Assembly (NCBI GenBank): GCA_002346545.1
Contig: DEAA01000020.1
Span: 1-54,610 of the forward strand
Origin: Acidobacteria bacterium UBA2994
GTDB lineage: Bacteria > Acidobacteriota > Vicinamibacteria > Vicinamibacterales > UBA8438
Direction: 5' to 3'
Length of the DNA stretch: 54,610 nucleotides
The position numbers were made by a program, and so were the translations under genes. Below the pieces are notes generated by a model. It was not told the origin of the DNA, did no database searches, and saw only the letters and a program-made list of their open reading frames with translations. This document shows positions 16,095 to 24,468 of this stretch, piece by piece (positions within the stretch are counted from its first letter, which is position 1; each line of letters starts with the position of its first letter).

Positions 16095-18059
16095 TCAATC
16101 GAGCAACCGATACGCCAGTAATTCACCCGCGTGACCGCCACCGCCGGCCGCCACCACGATGTACTGCGAGCCTTGGTGCATGTAGGTCATGGGCGATCCG
16201 GTCACCGGCGCCGGCATGTAGACCTCGCCGACCTCTTCGCCCGTCGCCTTGTCGTAGGCGCGGAGCATCGCGCCAAGCTCCCCGCTCGGGGTAGTGAAAG
16301 TGCCTCCCTCGCCGGCGATCACGAGCGCCTTCGTGATGAGCGTCCCCACCCGACCGACCCGCCCTGTGCGCGGAATGTCGACGCCTTGCAGCTCGGGATG
16401 CTCCCGGACGTTGTCAGGGGTCTCGCCATGCGCCACCTGCCAGATGATCTCGCCGCGTTTCAGATCGATCGCTGTGATACGTCCCCAAGGTGGCTTCACC
16501 ATCGGTAGGCCGCGGATGGTCAATGCCCGATCCCGTGCCGGAATCCCCGGCGGGTTGCCCCGGATGAAATCCATGTCAGACCGTTCGGGATCATTGACCA
16601 GTCCGATGGAGACCAGGCTGGTGAACGAGTACTGATAGAAGATGCCTGTCTCGGGGTCGACCGAGCCACCGGGCCAGTTGGTGCCACCACCGGTAGACGG
16701 CAGCATCAGCGTGCCCCACGGACCATCCGGATTGGCCACGACCGGCGGCGTGAAGATCGGCCCCATTAGGAAGTTCGAGGCCCGGTCGAGCGCTTCGGCC
16801 CGCAACTCTGGCGTAAAGTCGATTAAGTCGTCTTCGCTGACACCCTGCCGGTCGTAGGCGGGCGGCTTGGTCGGAAACGGCTGGGTCAGCGCAAGCAGCT
16901 CGCCCGGCACCTCCGAGGGCGGCATCGGCCGCTCCTCGATTGGCCAGATCGGCTCGCCGGTCTCGCGATCCAGCACATACAACCACGACTGCTTGCTGGG
17001 CTGGGCGATGACCTTGGTGATGCCGGGTCGCCCCTCGATTTGTACATCTACCAACACCGGTGCGCAGGGGAAGTCCCAGTCCCACACATCGTGATGAATG
17101 ACCTGGTAGTGCCACAGCCGCTCTCCGGTATCGATATCCACGGCCACAATGCTGTCCGAGAACAGGTTGTCGCCGTGCCGGTGCCCGCCGTAGTAGTCGT
17201 TGGTGGGCATCTCGGTAGGCAGGTAGACGATACCCAGTTCGAGATCGACGCTGGTCTGCCCCCACACCCCAGTATTGCCGGTGTACCGCCACGACTCGTT
17301 CAGCCAAGTGTCGTTCCCGTACTCGTCGCCACCTGGAATGGTGTGGAAGATCCACTTCCGCTCGCCGGAGTCGGCGTCGAAGCCTCGGATGTGACCCTTG
17401 GTATTGCGCATCGATTCAGGTGCACCGCCGGGAATATGGGCCGCGCCGATTACGATGGTGTCACCGGCGACGAGCGGCGTGGCGTGCAGGCCGATCGAGC
17501 CCGAGAGCGGATCGATGTCCTGATCCATCCCCAGCATCAGGTCGACTATGCCATCGTCGCCAAAGGCCTGAATGCGTTGGCCCGTGGCAGCATCGAGCGC
17601 GATCATCTGGTAACCAGGTGTGACGTAGATGACCTGGCCGGAGCCACCATTGTCGCGATAGGCCAGCCCGCGGCCAGATAACCGTCGAGGCGCCTCTTCG
17701 GCTCGTTGGCCCTCGTCTAGCCGGTGCATCCAGAGGTACTCACCGGTACCAGCGTCAACGGCCACCACGGTGCGCCGGGTGCCAGCCGTCGTATAGACGA
17801 CCCCATCGACCATAAGGGGCGTCGACTGGAAGTTGTATTCGGGCTCGGGGCCGAAGTTGTCGGTCTTCATCCGCCAGACGAGCTCCAGGTCGCTGAAATT
17901 CTCAGCGTTGATCTGGTCGAGGCCGGAGTACCGGGTGTTCCCGACATCTCCGCCATAGTGCCGCCATTCCCCGTCCTCAGCCCCCTGCTGCGCCATCACC
18001 GGCGAGGCGAGTACAAGCGTGACCACCGCCGCCGTAAGCCAACGTGCGTGACAAGTCAT
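16095..18059 (-). CDS. PQQ-dependent dehydrogenase (quinoprotein glucose dehydrogenase-like)
   Basis: A 654-residue periplasmic quinoprotein. The signal peptide (MTCHARWLTAAVVTLVLASP, cut after VMAQ) is followed by an eight-bladed propeller. Blade motifs AVDAGTGEYLWMHR, GFDADSGERKWIF, AVDIDTGERLWHY and AIDLKRGEIIWQV are clear. HHDVWDWDFPCAPVLVD matches the active-site HHDxWDxDxP region of membrane glucose dehydrogenases. There is no CxxCH, so it is not a quinohaemoprotein, and no N-terminal membrane anchor as in Gcd. GGGAGGTGG before the ATG is a strong ribosome site. The lactonase-like lipoprotein lies 64 bp upstream in the same direction, suggesting oxidation of a sugar or alcohol to a lactone that is then opened. 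No PQQ synthesis genes are in view. Confidence 0.87.
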   Translation of the reverse strand: MTCHARWLTAAVVTLVLASPVMAQQGAEDGEWRHYGGDVGNTRYSGLDQINAENFSDLELVWRMKTDNFGPEPEYNFQSTPLMVDGVVYTTAGTRRTVVAVDAGTGEYLWMHRLDEGQRAEEAPRRLSGRGLAYRDNGGSGQVIYVTPGYQMIALDAATGQRIQAFGDDGIVDLMLGMDQDIDPLSGSIGLHATPLVAGDTIVIGAAHIPGGAPESMRNTKGHIRGFDADSGERKWIFHTIPGGDEYGNDTWLNESWRYTGNTGVWGQTSVDLELGIVYLPTEMPTNDYYGGHRHGDNLFSDSIVAVDIDTGERLWHYQVIHHDVWDWDFPCAPVLVDVQIEGRPGITKVIAQPSKQSWLYVLDRETGEPIWPIEERPMPPSEVPGELLALTQPFPTKPPAYDRQGVSEDDLIDFTPELRAEALDRASNFLMGPIFTPPVVANPDGPWGTLMLPSTGGGTNWPGGSVDPETGIFYQYSFTSLVSIGLVNDPERSDMDFIRGNPPGIPARDRALTIRGLPMVKPPWGRITAIDLKRGEIIWQVAHGETPDNVREHPELQGVDIPRTGRVGRVGTLITKALVIAGEGGTFTTPSGELGAMLRAYDKATGEEVGEVYMPAPVTGSPMTYMHQGSQYIVVAAGGGGHAGELLAYRLLD

Positions 18060-18123
18060 ACGACCACCTCCCGCGTAACCCGGAACCTCTGTCGTCGGCC
18101 GGAAGCCTCGAACACCGGACGGG

Positions 18124-19179
18124 TTACGGAATCGTCCCGCCCGTATTCAACGTGATCCGATACAGTCCGGTTCGCCCCGTCATATAGAGCGTGTTCCCAT
18201 CGTCGCCCCACCCGGCATTGGCCGGCGGTTCGTCGGGCTGGATCGACCCAAGGTGCGTACCATCGGGAGCGATCACCCAGACGCCGCCAGGCCCAGTTGC
18301 AAATAGATTCCCGTGGCGGTCGATCGCCATGCCATCGGCCGCACCATCGGCCTCCCAGTCGTTGGCGTCGACAAACACGCGGCCCGGGCCGAGGGAGCCG
18401 TCCTCAAGCACATCATAGGCATACCAGACCACGTTGGCTCCGTCCGAGTTCGCCGTGTAGAGGGTGTCCTCATCAGGCGCGAACGCGATGCCGTTCGGAC
18501 GACTCTGCTCGGCCAGCTTCTCGACCGTACCATCAGGAAGCAGGCGGAAGATGCCGTTGAAATCAAGTTCCTTGTCTCGGTCATCATCCTGCTGCCGCAG
18601 CCCATACGGCGGATCGGTGAAATACAGCGCGCCGCTCGAATGAAACACCGCGTCGTTCGGGCTATTCAGCCGCATGCCTTCGTAGCTGTCTGCCAACACC
18701 GTGATGCTGCCGTCTGCTTCCCGGCGAGAGATACGGCGATTGCCATGCTCGCACAGAATGAGCCGCCCCTCGCCGTCGATAAGCAGTCCGTTCGACCCCA
18801 CCGAGCGACCGTCGGGATCTCCCTCGAAGACCGGATCGATGTAGTCGCTGGCTCCTTCCGTGGGCGACCACTTCCGGACCACATTGTTCGGAATGTCGCT
18901 GAAGAGCAGGTAGGGGTCGGGATCACCCCGACGGACCCAGACTGGTCCTTCGGTGAATCCGTACCCATCGGCCACCTTCTCGATCACCGCGTCGGCAGAC
19001 ACCAGCGCGTCGAACGCGGCATCGAGCCGCAAAATGGTCCCGGCGCCGGCTGGTGCCGCTTCCGGCGCCGCGCCAGGAGCCTCGGCGGCCGGCGTCTCCT
19101 CCAGCGGCTCGGCGCCCCCACAGCCCAAGGGGATCATCAGCAACGCGGTAAGCCCAGCAAGTCTCAGCGTTTTGTTCAT
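18124..19179 (-). CDS. SMP-30/gluconolactonase-family lipoprotein
   Basis: A 351-residue six-bladed propeller of the SMP-30/gluconolactonase family. I use the ATG at 19179 because GGAAGGA lies just upstream and it gives a clean lipoprotein signal, LRLAGLTALLMIPLGCGGA, with Cys as lipidation site. A Pro/Ala/Glu-rich linker follows. Metal-site motifs are visible: YGFTEGPVW (Glu), NSPNDAVFHSSGALYFTDPP (Asn, Asp), RPNGIAFAPDEDTLY and DGMAIDRHGNL. Members hydrolyse sugar lactones with a divalent metal. Its place directly before the quinoprotein dehydrogenase fits a two-step periplasmic sugar oxidation, which is inference from context. Confidence 0.85.
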   Translation of the reverse strand: MNKTLRLAGLTALLMIPLGCGGAEPLEETPAAEAPGAAPEAAPAGAGTILRLDAAFDALVSADAVIEKVADGYGFTEGPVWVRRGDPDPYLLFSDIPNNVVRKWSPTEGASDYIDPVFEGDPDGRSVGSNGLLIDGEGRLILCEHGNRRISRREADGSITVLADSYEGMRLNSPNDAVFHSSGALYFTDPPYGLRQQDDDRDKELDFNGIFRLLPDGTVEKLAEQSRPNGIAFAPDEDTLYTANSDGANVVWYAYDVLEDGSLGPGRVFVDANDWEADGAADGMAIDRHGNLFATGPGGVWVIAPDGTHLGSIQPDEPPANAGWGDDGNTLYMTGRTGLYRITLNTGGTIP

Positions 19180-19241
19180 CGTTCGTCCTTCCACAGTTTG
19201 ACGAGGCTCAAGCCCCGCCTTGCAGAACCTCTGCAACCCCC

Positions 19242-20288
19242 TTACACCCCCTGCGCCACGGCCGGCACGATCTCACGCTCCATCAGTCGATACAGGGAAC
19301 GACGGTGATCTCTCAGCCCACTTCCAGGATTGGGCGATGACGTCATCACGGTCACCAGTCTGAGCTGCGGCACCACGTAGATGAACTGACCGCCGTAGCC
19401 CCAGGCGTAGAACGCGTCATAACCCGAAAACTCGCGCACCCACCAACCGTACCCGTAGGCCCGATCAGGCGTCCTCATGCGGAACGCATGGGCCTCGACC
19501 GACTGGTGCACATACTCCTCGGAGATGACCTGATCGACTCCGACGCGACCACAGTTCAGATACAGCTCGCCGATCTCGAGCATGGCGCGAGGGGTGAGTG
19601 ACATTTCATTACCGCCGAAGTAGATGCCTTGCGGATCCGTGGTCCAGCGAGGCACTGAGATTCCGAGCGGCTCGCCGAGGTACCGGCGCGCAAAGGTGTG
19701 GGTGTTAACGCCGGAGGCACGGGTAATAATGGCCGACAGCAGATGGGTGCTGCCCGTACTGTAGATCATGCGCGTGCCGGGACGCGCCACCAGCGGGCGC
19801 GTCAGCGCATGGCGCACCCAGTTACCGCTCTGCACCCAGCGCCCGTAGTTGCGGTTGCTAGTGGTTTCTAGCCCCGCCCGCATCGTCAGCAGATCCTCGA
19901 CGGTGATCGCAGCCTTATCGGGGTCATCGAGATACTCTGGGAAATACTCGCCCACCGACGTGTCCAGACTCTCGATATCGCCTCGATCGAGGGCAATGCC
20001 CACCAGTGCCGAGATCACGCTCTTAGAGGCCGACTTGATGTTGGCCGCACGGGTGGCCGACGCGCCGTTGTAGTACTGCTCGGCAACGAGCGTTCCCCCA
20101 ACCGACACGAGCATCGAGCGCATCCGAGGTAGCTCGGCCATGCGAGCCAGGGTCGGCTCAAGCGCCGGCGCGGTCTTCACCGTCACGGACATGACGGCCT
20201 GTATCGGCCAGTCGAACGTGGCGGCCAATCCCAAGAGTAGGGCCAGCGCCGGCAACCACCGATATGACCGAATCAGCTGTCGTATCAT
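19242..20288 (-). CDS. Serine hydrolase, class C beta-lactamase family
   Basis: A 348-residue protein with an N-terminal hydrophobic signal/anchor (SYRWLPALALLLGLAATF) and the beta-lactamase/transpeptidase fold. The nucleophile motif SxxK is SASK in NIKSASKSVISALVGIA; the second motif is YST in MIYSTGSTHLLSAI, not the commoner YxN; YGYGWWV and WGYGGQFIYVVP form the third strand region. Relatives include esterases and DD-peptidases, so lactam resistance should not be assumed. The frame is open further upstream, but that part reads like the out-of-frame remains of a permease gene, so I start at ATG 20288. It lies 62 bp before the lactonase gene in the same direction. Confidence 0.8.
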   Translation of the reverse strand: MIRQLIRSYRWLPALALLLGLAATFDWPIQAVMSVTVKTAPALEPTLARMAELPRMRSMLVSVGGTLVAEQYYNGASATRAANIKSASKSVISALVGIALDRGDIESLDTSVGEYFPEYLDDPDKAAITVEDLLTMRAGLETTSNRNYGRWVQSGNWVRHALTRPLVARPGTRMIYSTGSTHLLSAIITRASGVNTHTFARRYLGEPLGISVPRWTTDPQGIYFGGNEMSLTPRAMLEIGELYLNCGRVGVDQVISEEYVHQSVEAHAFRMRTPDRAYGYGWWVREFSGYDAFYAWGYGGQFIYVVPQLRLVTVMTSSPNPGSGLRDHRRSLYRLMEREIVPAVAQGV

Positions 20289-20643
20289 CGAAACCCAAGA
20301 TCGTCGACGCACCGGCCCAGGACACGCCAGCCCTGACCGTCCGCCAGCCCGACCGCCCCGCGTCGCAGCCCCAGACCGAACACCACGCTCAATCCGGCCC
20401 AGGCAAGCGCGATGGCCCACTCTTCCGGCCAGACCAGCGACGAAGGACTGGAGGGCAGGTAGGGCAAGATGAAGGACACAGTGGTCGCGATCGCGAGCCA
20501 TCCTACCACCCGAGGTGCTGAGGTTCGATAGGGTCGCGGCAGATCCGGAGACCGCCGCCTGAGCACCGGGAACGACGCCGCCACCAGCGGGTGATCGCCG
20601 TTCCCTGAACGATTTCGCCAATGAACGTATCTGCGATCGCCAT
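20285..20643 (-). pseudogene. C-terminal remnant of an APC-family amino-acid permease
   Basis: On the minus strand the frame holds FPVLRRRSPDLPRPYR followed by two hydrophobic helices (VVGWLAIATTVSFILPYLP and WAIALAWAGLSVVFGLGL). This is the familiar end of an APC permease. Upstream, the matching sequence (MAIADTFIGEIVQG) is in another frame and no further transmembrane helices are found, so the gene is truncated and frameshifted. It abuts the beta-lactamase-fold gene. The rest of the 20289-20789 gap shows no other feature. Confidence 0.5.
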
Positions 20644-20789
20644 CTCTTCTCCTCCCCGACGTCGGGACAGCGGCCACCGTAGGGTCCGTCGACCACATCC
20701 GCATGCAGGCGAGGTGTCAGGGTCCCAGGCTCCCGGACCCATGCGCTATCATGTCGACCGACTCGGGCCAGTCCCAACGTCTCAATCTC

Positions 20790-21350
20790 ATGCACATCAC
20801 GCCTCTCGACCTTCACGGCCTCTTGCTGCTGGAACTCGACGTCCACGGAGACGAGCGCGGCTTCTTCGTCGAACGCTTCAACCTCGACGAGTTCAAGGCT
20901 GCCGGACTGCCGGTCGATTTCGTCCAGGACAATCACTCGCGGTCGCAGCCCGGCGTCGTGCGTGGACTACACTTCCAGCACACTCCGGCGCAGGGCAAGC
21001 TCGTGGGGGTCACACGGGGTCGGATCTTCGACGCCGTGCTCGACATCCGCCCCGACTCGGCCACGTTCGGCCAGACCTACGTCACCGAGCTTTCAGACAT
21101 GAACGGCCGTCTGCTCTGGGTACCGCCAGGATTCGCCCACGGGTTCACCGTACTGAGCGACGACTCTGCCGACCTGCTCTACAAGGTGGACGCTCCCTAC
21201 AACCCCGAGGGAGAAGGAGGCATCCGCTGGAACGACCCGGACGTAGGGATAGAGTGGCCGGTCAGTGACCCGATCGTGTCGGCCCGCGATCTGGAGATGC
21301 CCACCTTCGAAAGCTACAGGCAGTCACCGGTCATCTTCCAAGCGACTTGA
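20790..21350 (+). CDS. rmlC: dTDP-4-dehydrorhamnose 3,5-epimerase
   Basis: A 186-residue cupin if started at ATG 20790 (MHITPLDLHGLLLLEL); ATG 20751 and an earlier frame opening are possible but the family normally begins here. Typical RmlC motifs are present: DERGFFVERFNLDEF, FVQDNHSRSQPGVVRGLHFQ (catalytic His), GRIFDAVLDIR, LLWVPPGFAHGFTVLSD, VDAPYNPEGEGGIRWNDPD. It converts dTDP-4-keto-6-deoxyglucose to the rhamnose-type epimer for surface polysaccharides. No rmlA, rmlB or rmlD is in the window, so it is separated from its pathway partners. A GT4 glycosyltransferase lies 1.6 kb away on the other strand. Confidence 0.9.
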   Translation: MHITPLDLHGLLLLELDVHGDERGFFVERFNLDEFKAAGLPVDFVQDNHSRSQPGVVRGLHFQHTPAQGKLVGVTRGRIFDAVLDIRPDSATFGQTYVTELSDMNGRLLWVPPGFAHGFTVLSDDSADLLYKVDAPYNPEGEGGIRWNDPDVGIEWPVSDPIVSARDLEMPTFESYRQSPVIFQAT

Positions 21351-21374
21351 CCACCGGACCTACGAGACGCTTAG

Positions 21375-21484
21375 TAGGTTGCCTGGCGATCCGTTCGTCT
21401 GGATAAACGTGAGGAGGGAGCAGCCGGGCGGGCTGTGTCAGACGCCGCAACGCCGTCCAGACAAACGGATCGCCAGGTAACCTA
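21375..21484. repeat. Inverted-repeat element, copy 1
   Basis: Two 29-nt arms, 21375-21403 and 21456-21484, are reverse complements with two mismatches (TAGGTTGCCTGGCGATCCG at the left start). The 52-nt interior contains CGTGAGGAGGGAGCAGCCGG, which recurs in a second element at 30633-30705. The right arm includes the stop codon of the leftward lipoprotein gene. It lies between two convergent genes, so it could also serve as a terminator. Confidence 0.6.
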
Positions 21485-22369
21485 TTGGTAGAATTCTGGC
21501 GACTTGCGCAGCAGGGCATAGGCGGCCGAATCGTGCTGAATCCACATCCGCGCCCCCACCTCGGACATGAAATCCTCGATCAAATCCATCGAGTCGAGCG
21601 TCTGGGCCTCATTGAAGTTGAACAGCGGCACCCGCTTCAACTGACGATTTTCGGGAAAGTGATAGAGGTCGCCACTGAGCACCAGCGGTCCCGGTTCGAC
21701 CAGATTAACGAACAGCACCTGATGCCCGGGCGTATGCCCAGGCGCTGACTTGATCACGACGGTACCGTCGCCGAACACGTCGTGGTCACCATCGAGAATT
21801 CGCGTCTCGGCCGTCTCCAGGTCGCCATACAGGCTCCTATCGAAGAATCCGCCAGCCTCGCCAAAGGCCGCTTCATGCTCGGGCCGCTGCACGAGCCACT
21901 CGGACCCGGCAAACATGTTGGCGTTCCCGGAATGGTCGTAGTGCATGTGCGACATCGCCAAATAGTCGATGTCGGCTGGCGTTATCCGTAACTCCTCGAG
22001 CTGCGCCGCCAGCGTGCGCTCAACGGTGGTCAACGTGCCGTTCTCCTGGGCAAACGGCGACCGCGCGGCCCACTCGTCTGGTAACCCCGCGTCCCAGAGC
22101 AGCCGACCCTCCGGGTGCTCGATGAGATAGCAAGGCACCGATAGCTCGAGGGTCGACGTCTCGTCAGACATGAGCGAAAAGCGCCCCGCGTCGGCGATTA
22201 CCAGTGTGCCGCAGTCGAAGATATAGAGCCGGATCGGGGCAGGCCCGGCGACTACCTGCTCTGGGTCGACCGCCGGCCCATCACCCCCCGGGGCATCGCC
22301 GCCACCGCAGGCGACAAGCAGCATCAGCGTGGACAGCAGCAACCAGGACGTCCTGGATGGTCTGAGCAT
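21482..22369 (-). CDS. Metallo-beta-lactamase-fold lipoprotein, N-acyl-homoserine-lactonase-like
   Basis: A 295-residue lipoprotein: signal SRTSWLLLSTLMLLVACGGG with the lipobox Cys, then a short Gly/Pro linker. The MBL zinc motif is SHMHYDHSGN (H141, H143, D145, H146), with a further His in SAPGHTPGHQV and an Asp in LSGDLYHF. The order IRLYIFDCGTL, DETSTLELSVPCYLIEHPEGRLLWDAGLP is typical of the AttM/AiiA lactonase branch. Those enzymes open acyl-homoserine lactones, but related MBL proteins use other lactones or esters, so the substrate is open. The protein would sit in the periplasm or outer envelope. ATG 22369 is chosen because it begins the signal sequence. Confidence 0.82.
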   Translation of the reverse strand: MLRPSRTSWLLLSTLMLLVACGGGDAPGGDGPAVDPEQVVAGPAPIRLYIFDCGTLVIADAGRFSLMSDETSTLELSVPCYLIEHPEGRLLWDAGLPDEWAARSPFAQENGTLTTVERTLAAQLEELRITPADIDYLAMSHMHYDHSGNANMFAGSEWLVQRPEHEAAFGEAGGFFDRSLYGDLETAETRILDGDHDVFGDGTVVIKSAPGHTPGHQVLFVNLVEPGPLVLSGDLYHFPENRQLKRVPLFNFNEAQTLDSMDLIEDFMSEVGARMWIQHDSAAYALLRKSPEFYQ

Positions 22370-22521
22370 GCCGCATGGTAGCCGATCTGGCTTTAGGCTC
22401 TGGAAGATTCCGCAGGGCGGTGCTTCAACCTCGCCGACCGTCGATGACCGCTGGCATCTCGCCGACCACGCTGAAGCCTGCCCCACGAATCTCTCGAGCC
22501 GAAACGCGAGATTATAGAGCG

Positions 22522-23022
22522 ATGGGCGACCTCCTCACACAGGTGACGATCTGGCTGGCGCTCGGGCTCTTTGCCGGCGCGCAGGTGGTATCGCATGGCC
22601 GGTCCGCGGGCGCGTTTCGTCTCTCACTCACCGGCTTGATTCTCTTCGTCGCGCACGCCCTGTTGGCGTTCGGCACGCACTACGAGTGGAGCCACGCGAC
22701 TGGGTACGCGGCAACCGCGGCTCAGACCGTCGAGCTGACAGGGCTCAATTGGGGCGGCGGACTGTACGTGAACTACCTGTTCGGACTGGTCTGGCTAGGC
22801 GAGCTCGTCTGGGAACGCCGCAACCCAGAGAGCTACGCCCACCGCTCACCGTCGGTCGAGTGGACCGTGCGCGGCTTCTTCCTGTTCGTGATCCTGAACG
22901 GCGCGGTGGTCTTCGTGCCAGGTCCACAGCGGTGGCTGGGCGTGGCCCTGGTAGGCGTGCTGGGCTGGACGTGGTGGCCAGGCAGGTCGCGTCAGGCAGT
23001 CGCCGGCGCGAGTCGTTCGTAG
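22522..23022 (+). CDS. Hypothetical four-helix membrane protein
   Basis: A 166-residue protein with about four transmembrane stretches: VTIWLALGLFAGAQVV, LTGLILFVAHALLAFGTHY, GLYVNYLFGLVWLGELVW and GFFLFVILNGAVVFVPGP, ending WLGVALVGVLGWTWWPG. I start at ATG 22522; the frame is open further left but without membrane character. I do not recognise a family. The 3' end overlaps the convergent glycosyltransferase gene by 31 bp, and the start is divergent from the lipoprotein gene. Confidence 0.65.
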   Translation: MGDLLTQVTIWLALGLFAGAQVVSHGRSAGAFRLSLTGLILFVAHALLAFGTHYEWSHATGYAATAAQTVELTGLNWGGGLYVNYLFGLVWLGELVWERRNPESYAHRSPSVEWTVRGFFLFVILNGAVVFVPGPQRWLGVALVGVLGWTWWPGRSRQAVAGASRS

Positions 23023-24287
23023 GCTGCGAGGGCTCGAGCCGCCATCTCGTCGGTGCCGTAGTGCTCCTGGATACCTGCGCGGGCCCGCTGCGCCAGCTCG
23101 GCGAGCCGGGCCAGATCTCCGCTCAGCTGCTCGATGGTACTTTCCAGCTGATCGCGGTTCTCGGGCTCGACGAGCACACCGCCGCCGGTGCGTTCCAGCA
23201 ACTCTGTGTAGGTACCCCGACGCGGCGCGACCACGGGCACCCCACACGCCATCGCCTCGATGAGCGACATGCCCTTCGGGTCGTCGTAGACGGCAGGCAC
23301 GACGAACAAATCCAGGCTTTGGAGGAACCTCACCTTGGCGTCGAGGTCGAGCTCACCTCGATAGTTGATCTCGTCGGCCAATCCAGAGGTCCCTGCCTCG
23401 CGCTCTATCGATTGCCAGTACGCGGCGTGCTCGGGGCCGAGATAGCCAGCCAGCTCGAGCCGACAGTTGTCGAGCGCCCCGCGCTTGCGGAGGTCGCGAT
23501 AGGCGTCACACAGCAGGTGCACCCCCTTCTCGGGGGCGATCCGTCCAAGATAACCGAGGGTTAACTTCCCCTCAGCCTTACCAGTCGCCGGTTGGAAACG
23601 GTCGATGTTGACCCCCAGCGGTACCACCCGCATCTTGGCGCCTGGAATCTCCAGGTAGCGGCTCATGTAGCCAGCGTAGTAGTCGCTCACCGCCACGAAC
23701 GAGTCGACATGCTGGACATGCGACCGGATCAGCTCCTTGGCCCGGCTGCGATAAGGCTCGAGAAGCTCGTCCATGAAGATATTCTCACCCTGCAACGTGC
23801 AATTGATCGGGCATCCGAGCGCCTGCTTCAACGGCTCGGCAATCGCGATCAGCATCGAGTTGGAGATGTCGAGCACGTCCGGACGCGGCTGGTCCTTCAG
23901 CCAGTGCACGAGCTTGTCGAGCTCCTTGCGCTGGTTTCCGTGGCTACCTTCCAGCACCGAAACGGTCAATGCCCCGAGTTTCGTCGGGCTAGTGCCGACT
24001 GCCCGGCCCGATACGGCCTTCAGCAGCCACGGCGACTCCCACAACCGGTCGAGCAGCCAGGGGGTCTTGCGAAAGAGCGAAACATATTGCTCGAGATAGA
24101 CGCTGATACCGCCAAAGAACACCCGCTGCTGGCTAACGTTCTCTTCGTCGGTCCGGGTAGGGGTGTAGAGCGGGAGCAGGGTGACGTCGTGACCCTTCCG
24201 GGTCAGCGCCGTGGCGAGGGCATTGTCGCGGATACAGCTTCCGCAGTACATGCCCCCGGCGCCCGCAGTGATGTAGGTAATCTTCAC
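22992..24287 (-). CDS. Glycosyltransferase family 4 (GT-B fold)
   Basis: A 431-residue retaining glycosyltransferase. The N-terminal Rossmann domain begins MKITYITAGAGGMYCGSCIR with a glycine-rich loop; SDYYAGYMSRYLEIPGAKM and VVPLGVNIDRFQP mark the domain junction. The C-terminal domain has LGYLGRIAPEKGVHLLCDA and the donor-binding E-x7-E segment in VYDDPKGMSLIEAMACGVPV. Such enzymes move sugars from nucleotide donors to glycans or lipids. The acceptor is unknown. It stands alone, converging with the small membrane-protein gene; an orphan rmlC is nearby on the opposite strand. Confidence 0.86.
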   Translation of the reverse strand: MKITYITAGAGGMYCGSCIRDNALATALTRKGHDVTLLPLYTPTRTDEENVSQQRVFFGGISVYLEQYVSLFRKTPWLLDRLWESPWLLKAVSGRAVGTSPTKLGALTVSVLEGSHGNQRKELDKLVHWLKDQPRPDVLDISNSMLIAIAEPLKQALGCPINCTLQGENIFMDELLEPYRSRAKELIRSHVQHVDSFVAVSDYYAGYMSRYLEIPGAKMRVVPLGVNIDRFQPATGKAEGKLTLGYLGRIAPEKGVHLLCDAYRDLRKRGALDNCRLELAGYLGPEHAAYWQSIEREAGTSGLADEINYRGELDLDAKVRFLQSLDLFVVPAVYDDPKGMSLIEAMACGVPVVAPRRGTYTELLERTGGGVLVEPENRDQLESTIEQLSGDLARLAELAQRARAGIQEHYGTDEMAARALAAYERLAPATA

Positions 24288-24468
24288 GGACCGCTGATTA
24301 TACGGCTACTCGGCCCTCAGGCTGGCCACAGGAACCTAGCTGGCGGGGAGGTAGGCGACGGCAGTATGACCAAGCCATGGTCGAGCCGGCCGCCTCGTAG
24401 GTGAGCGGACCGGCGTTCGACCGTAGGTCGAGAAACGCAGCCGAGATGCTAGGGTTCGGTGATATCCG

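Noticed and set aside
16095..18059. Quinohaemoprotein alcohol dehydrogenase
   Set aside because: No CxxCH haem motif occurs in the protein, so only the quinoprotein part can be supported.
20289..20936. Longer beta-lactamase-fold protein starting at 20936
   Set aside because: The extra N-terminus does not resemble the family and overlaps the permease remnant and the divergent rmlC start.
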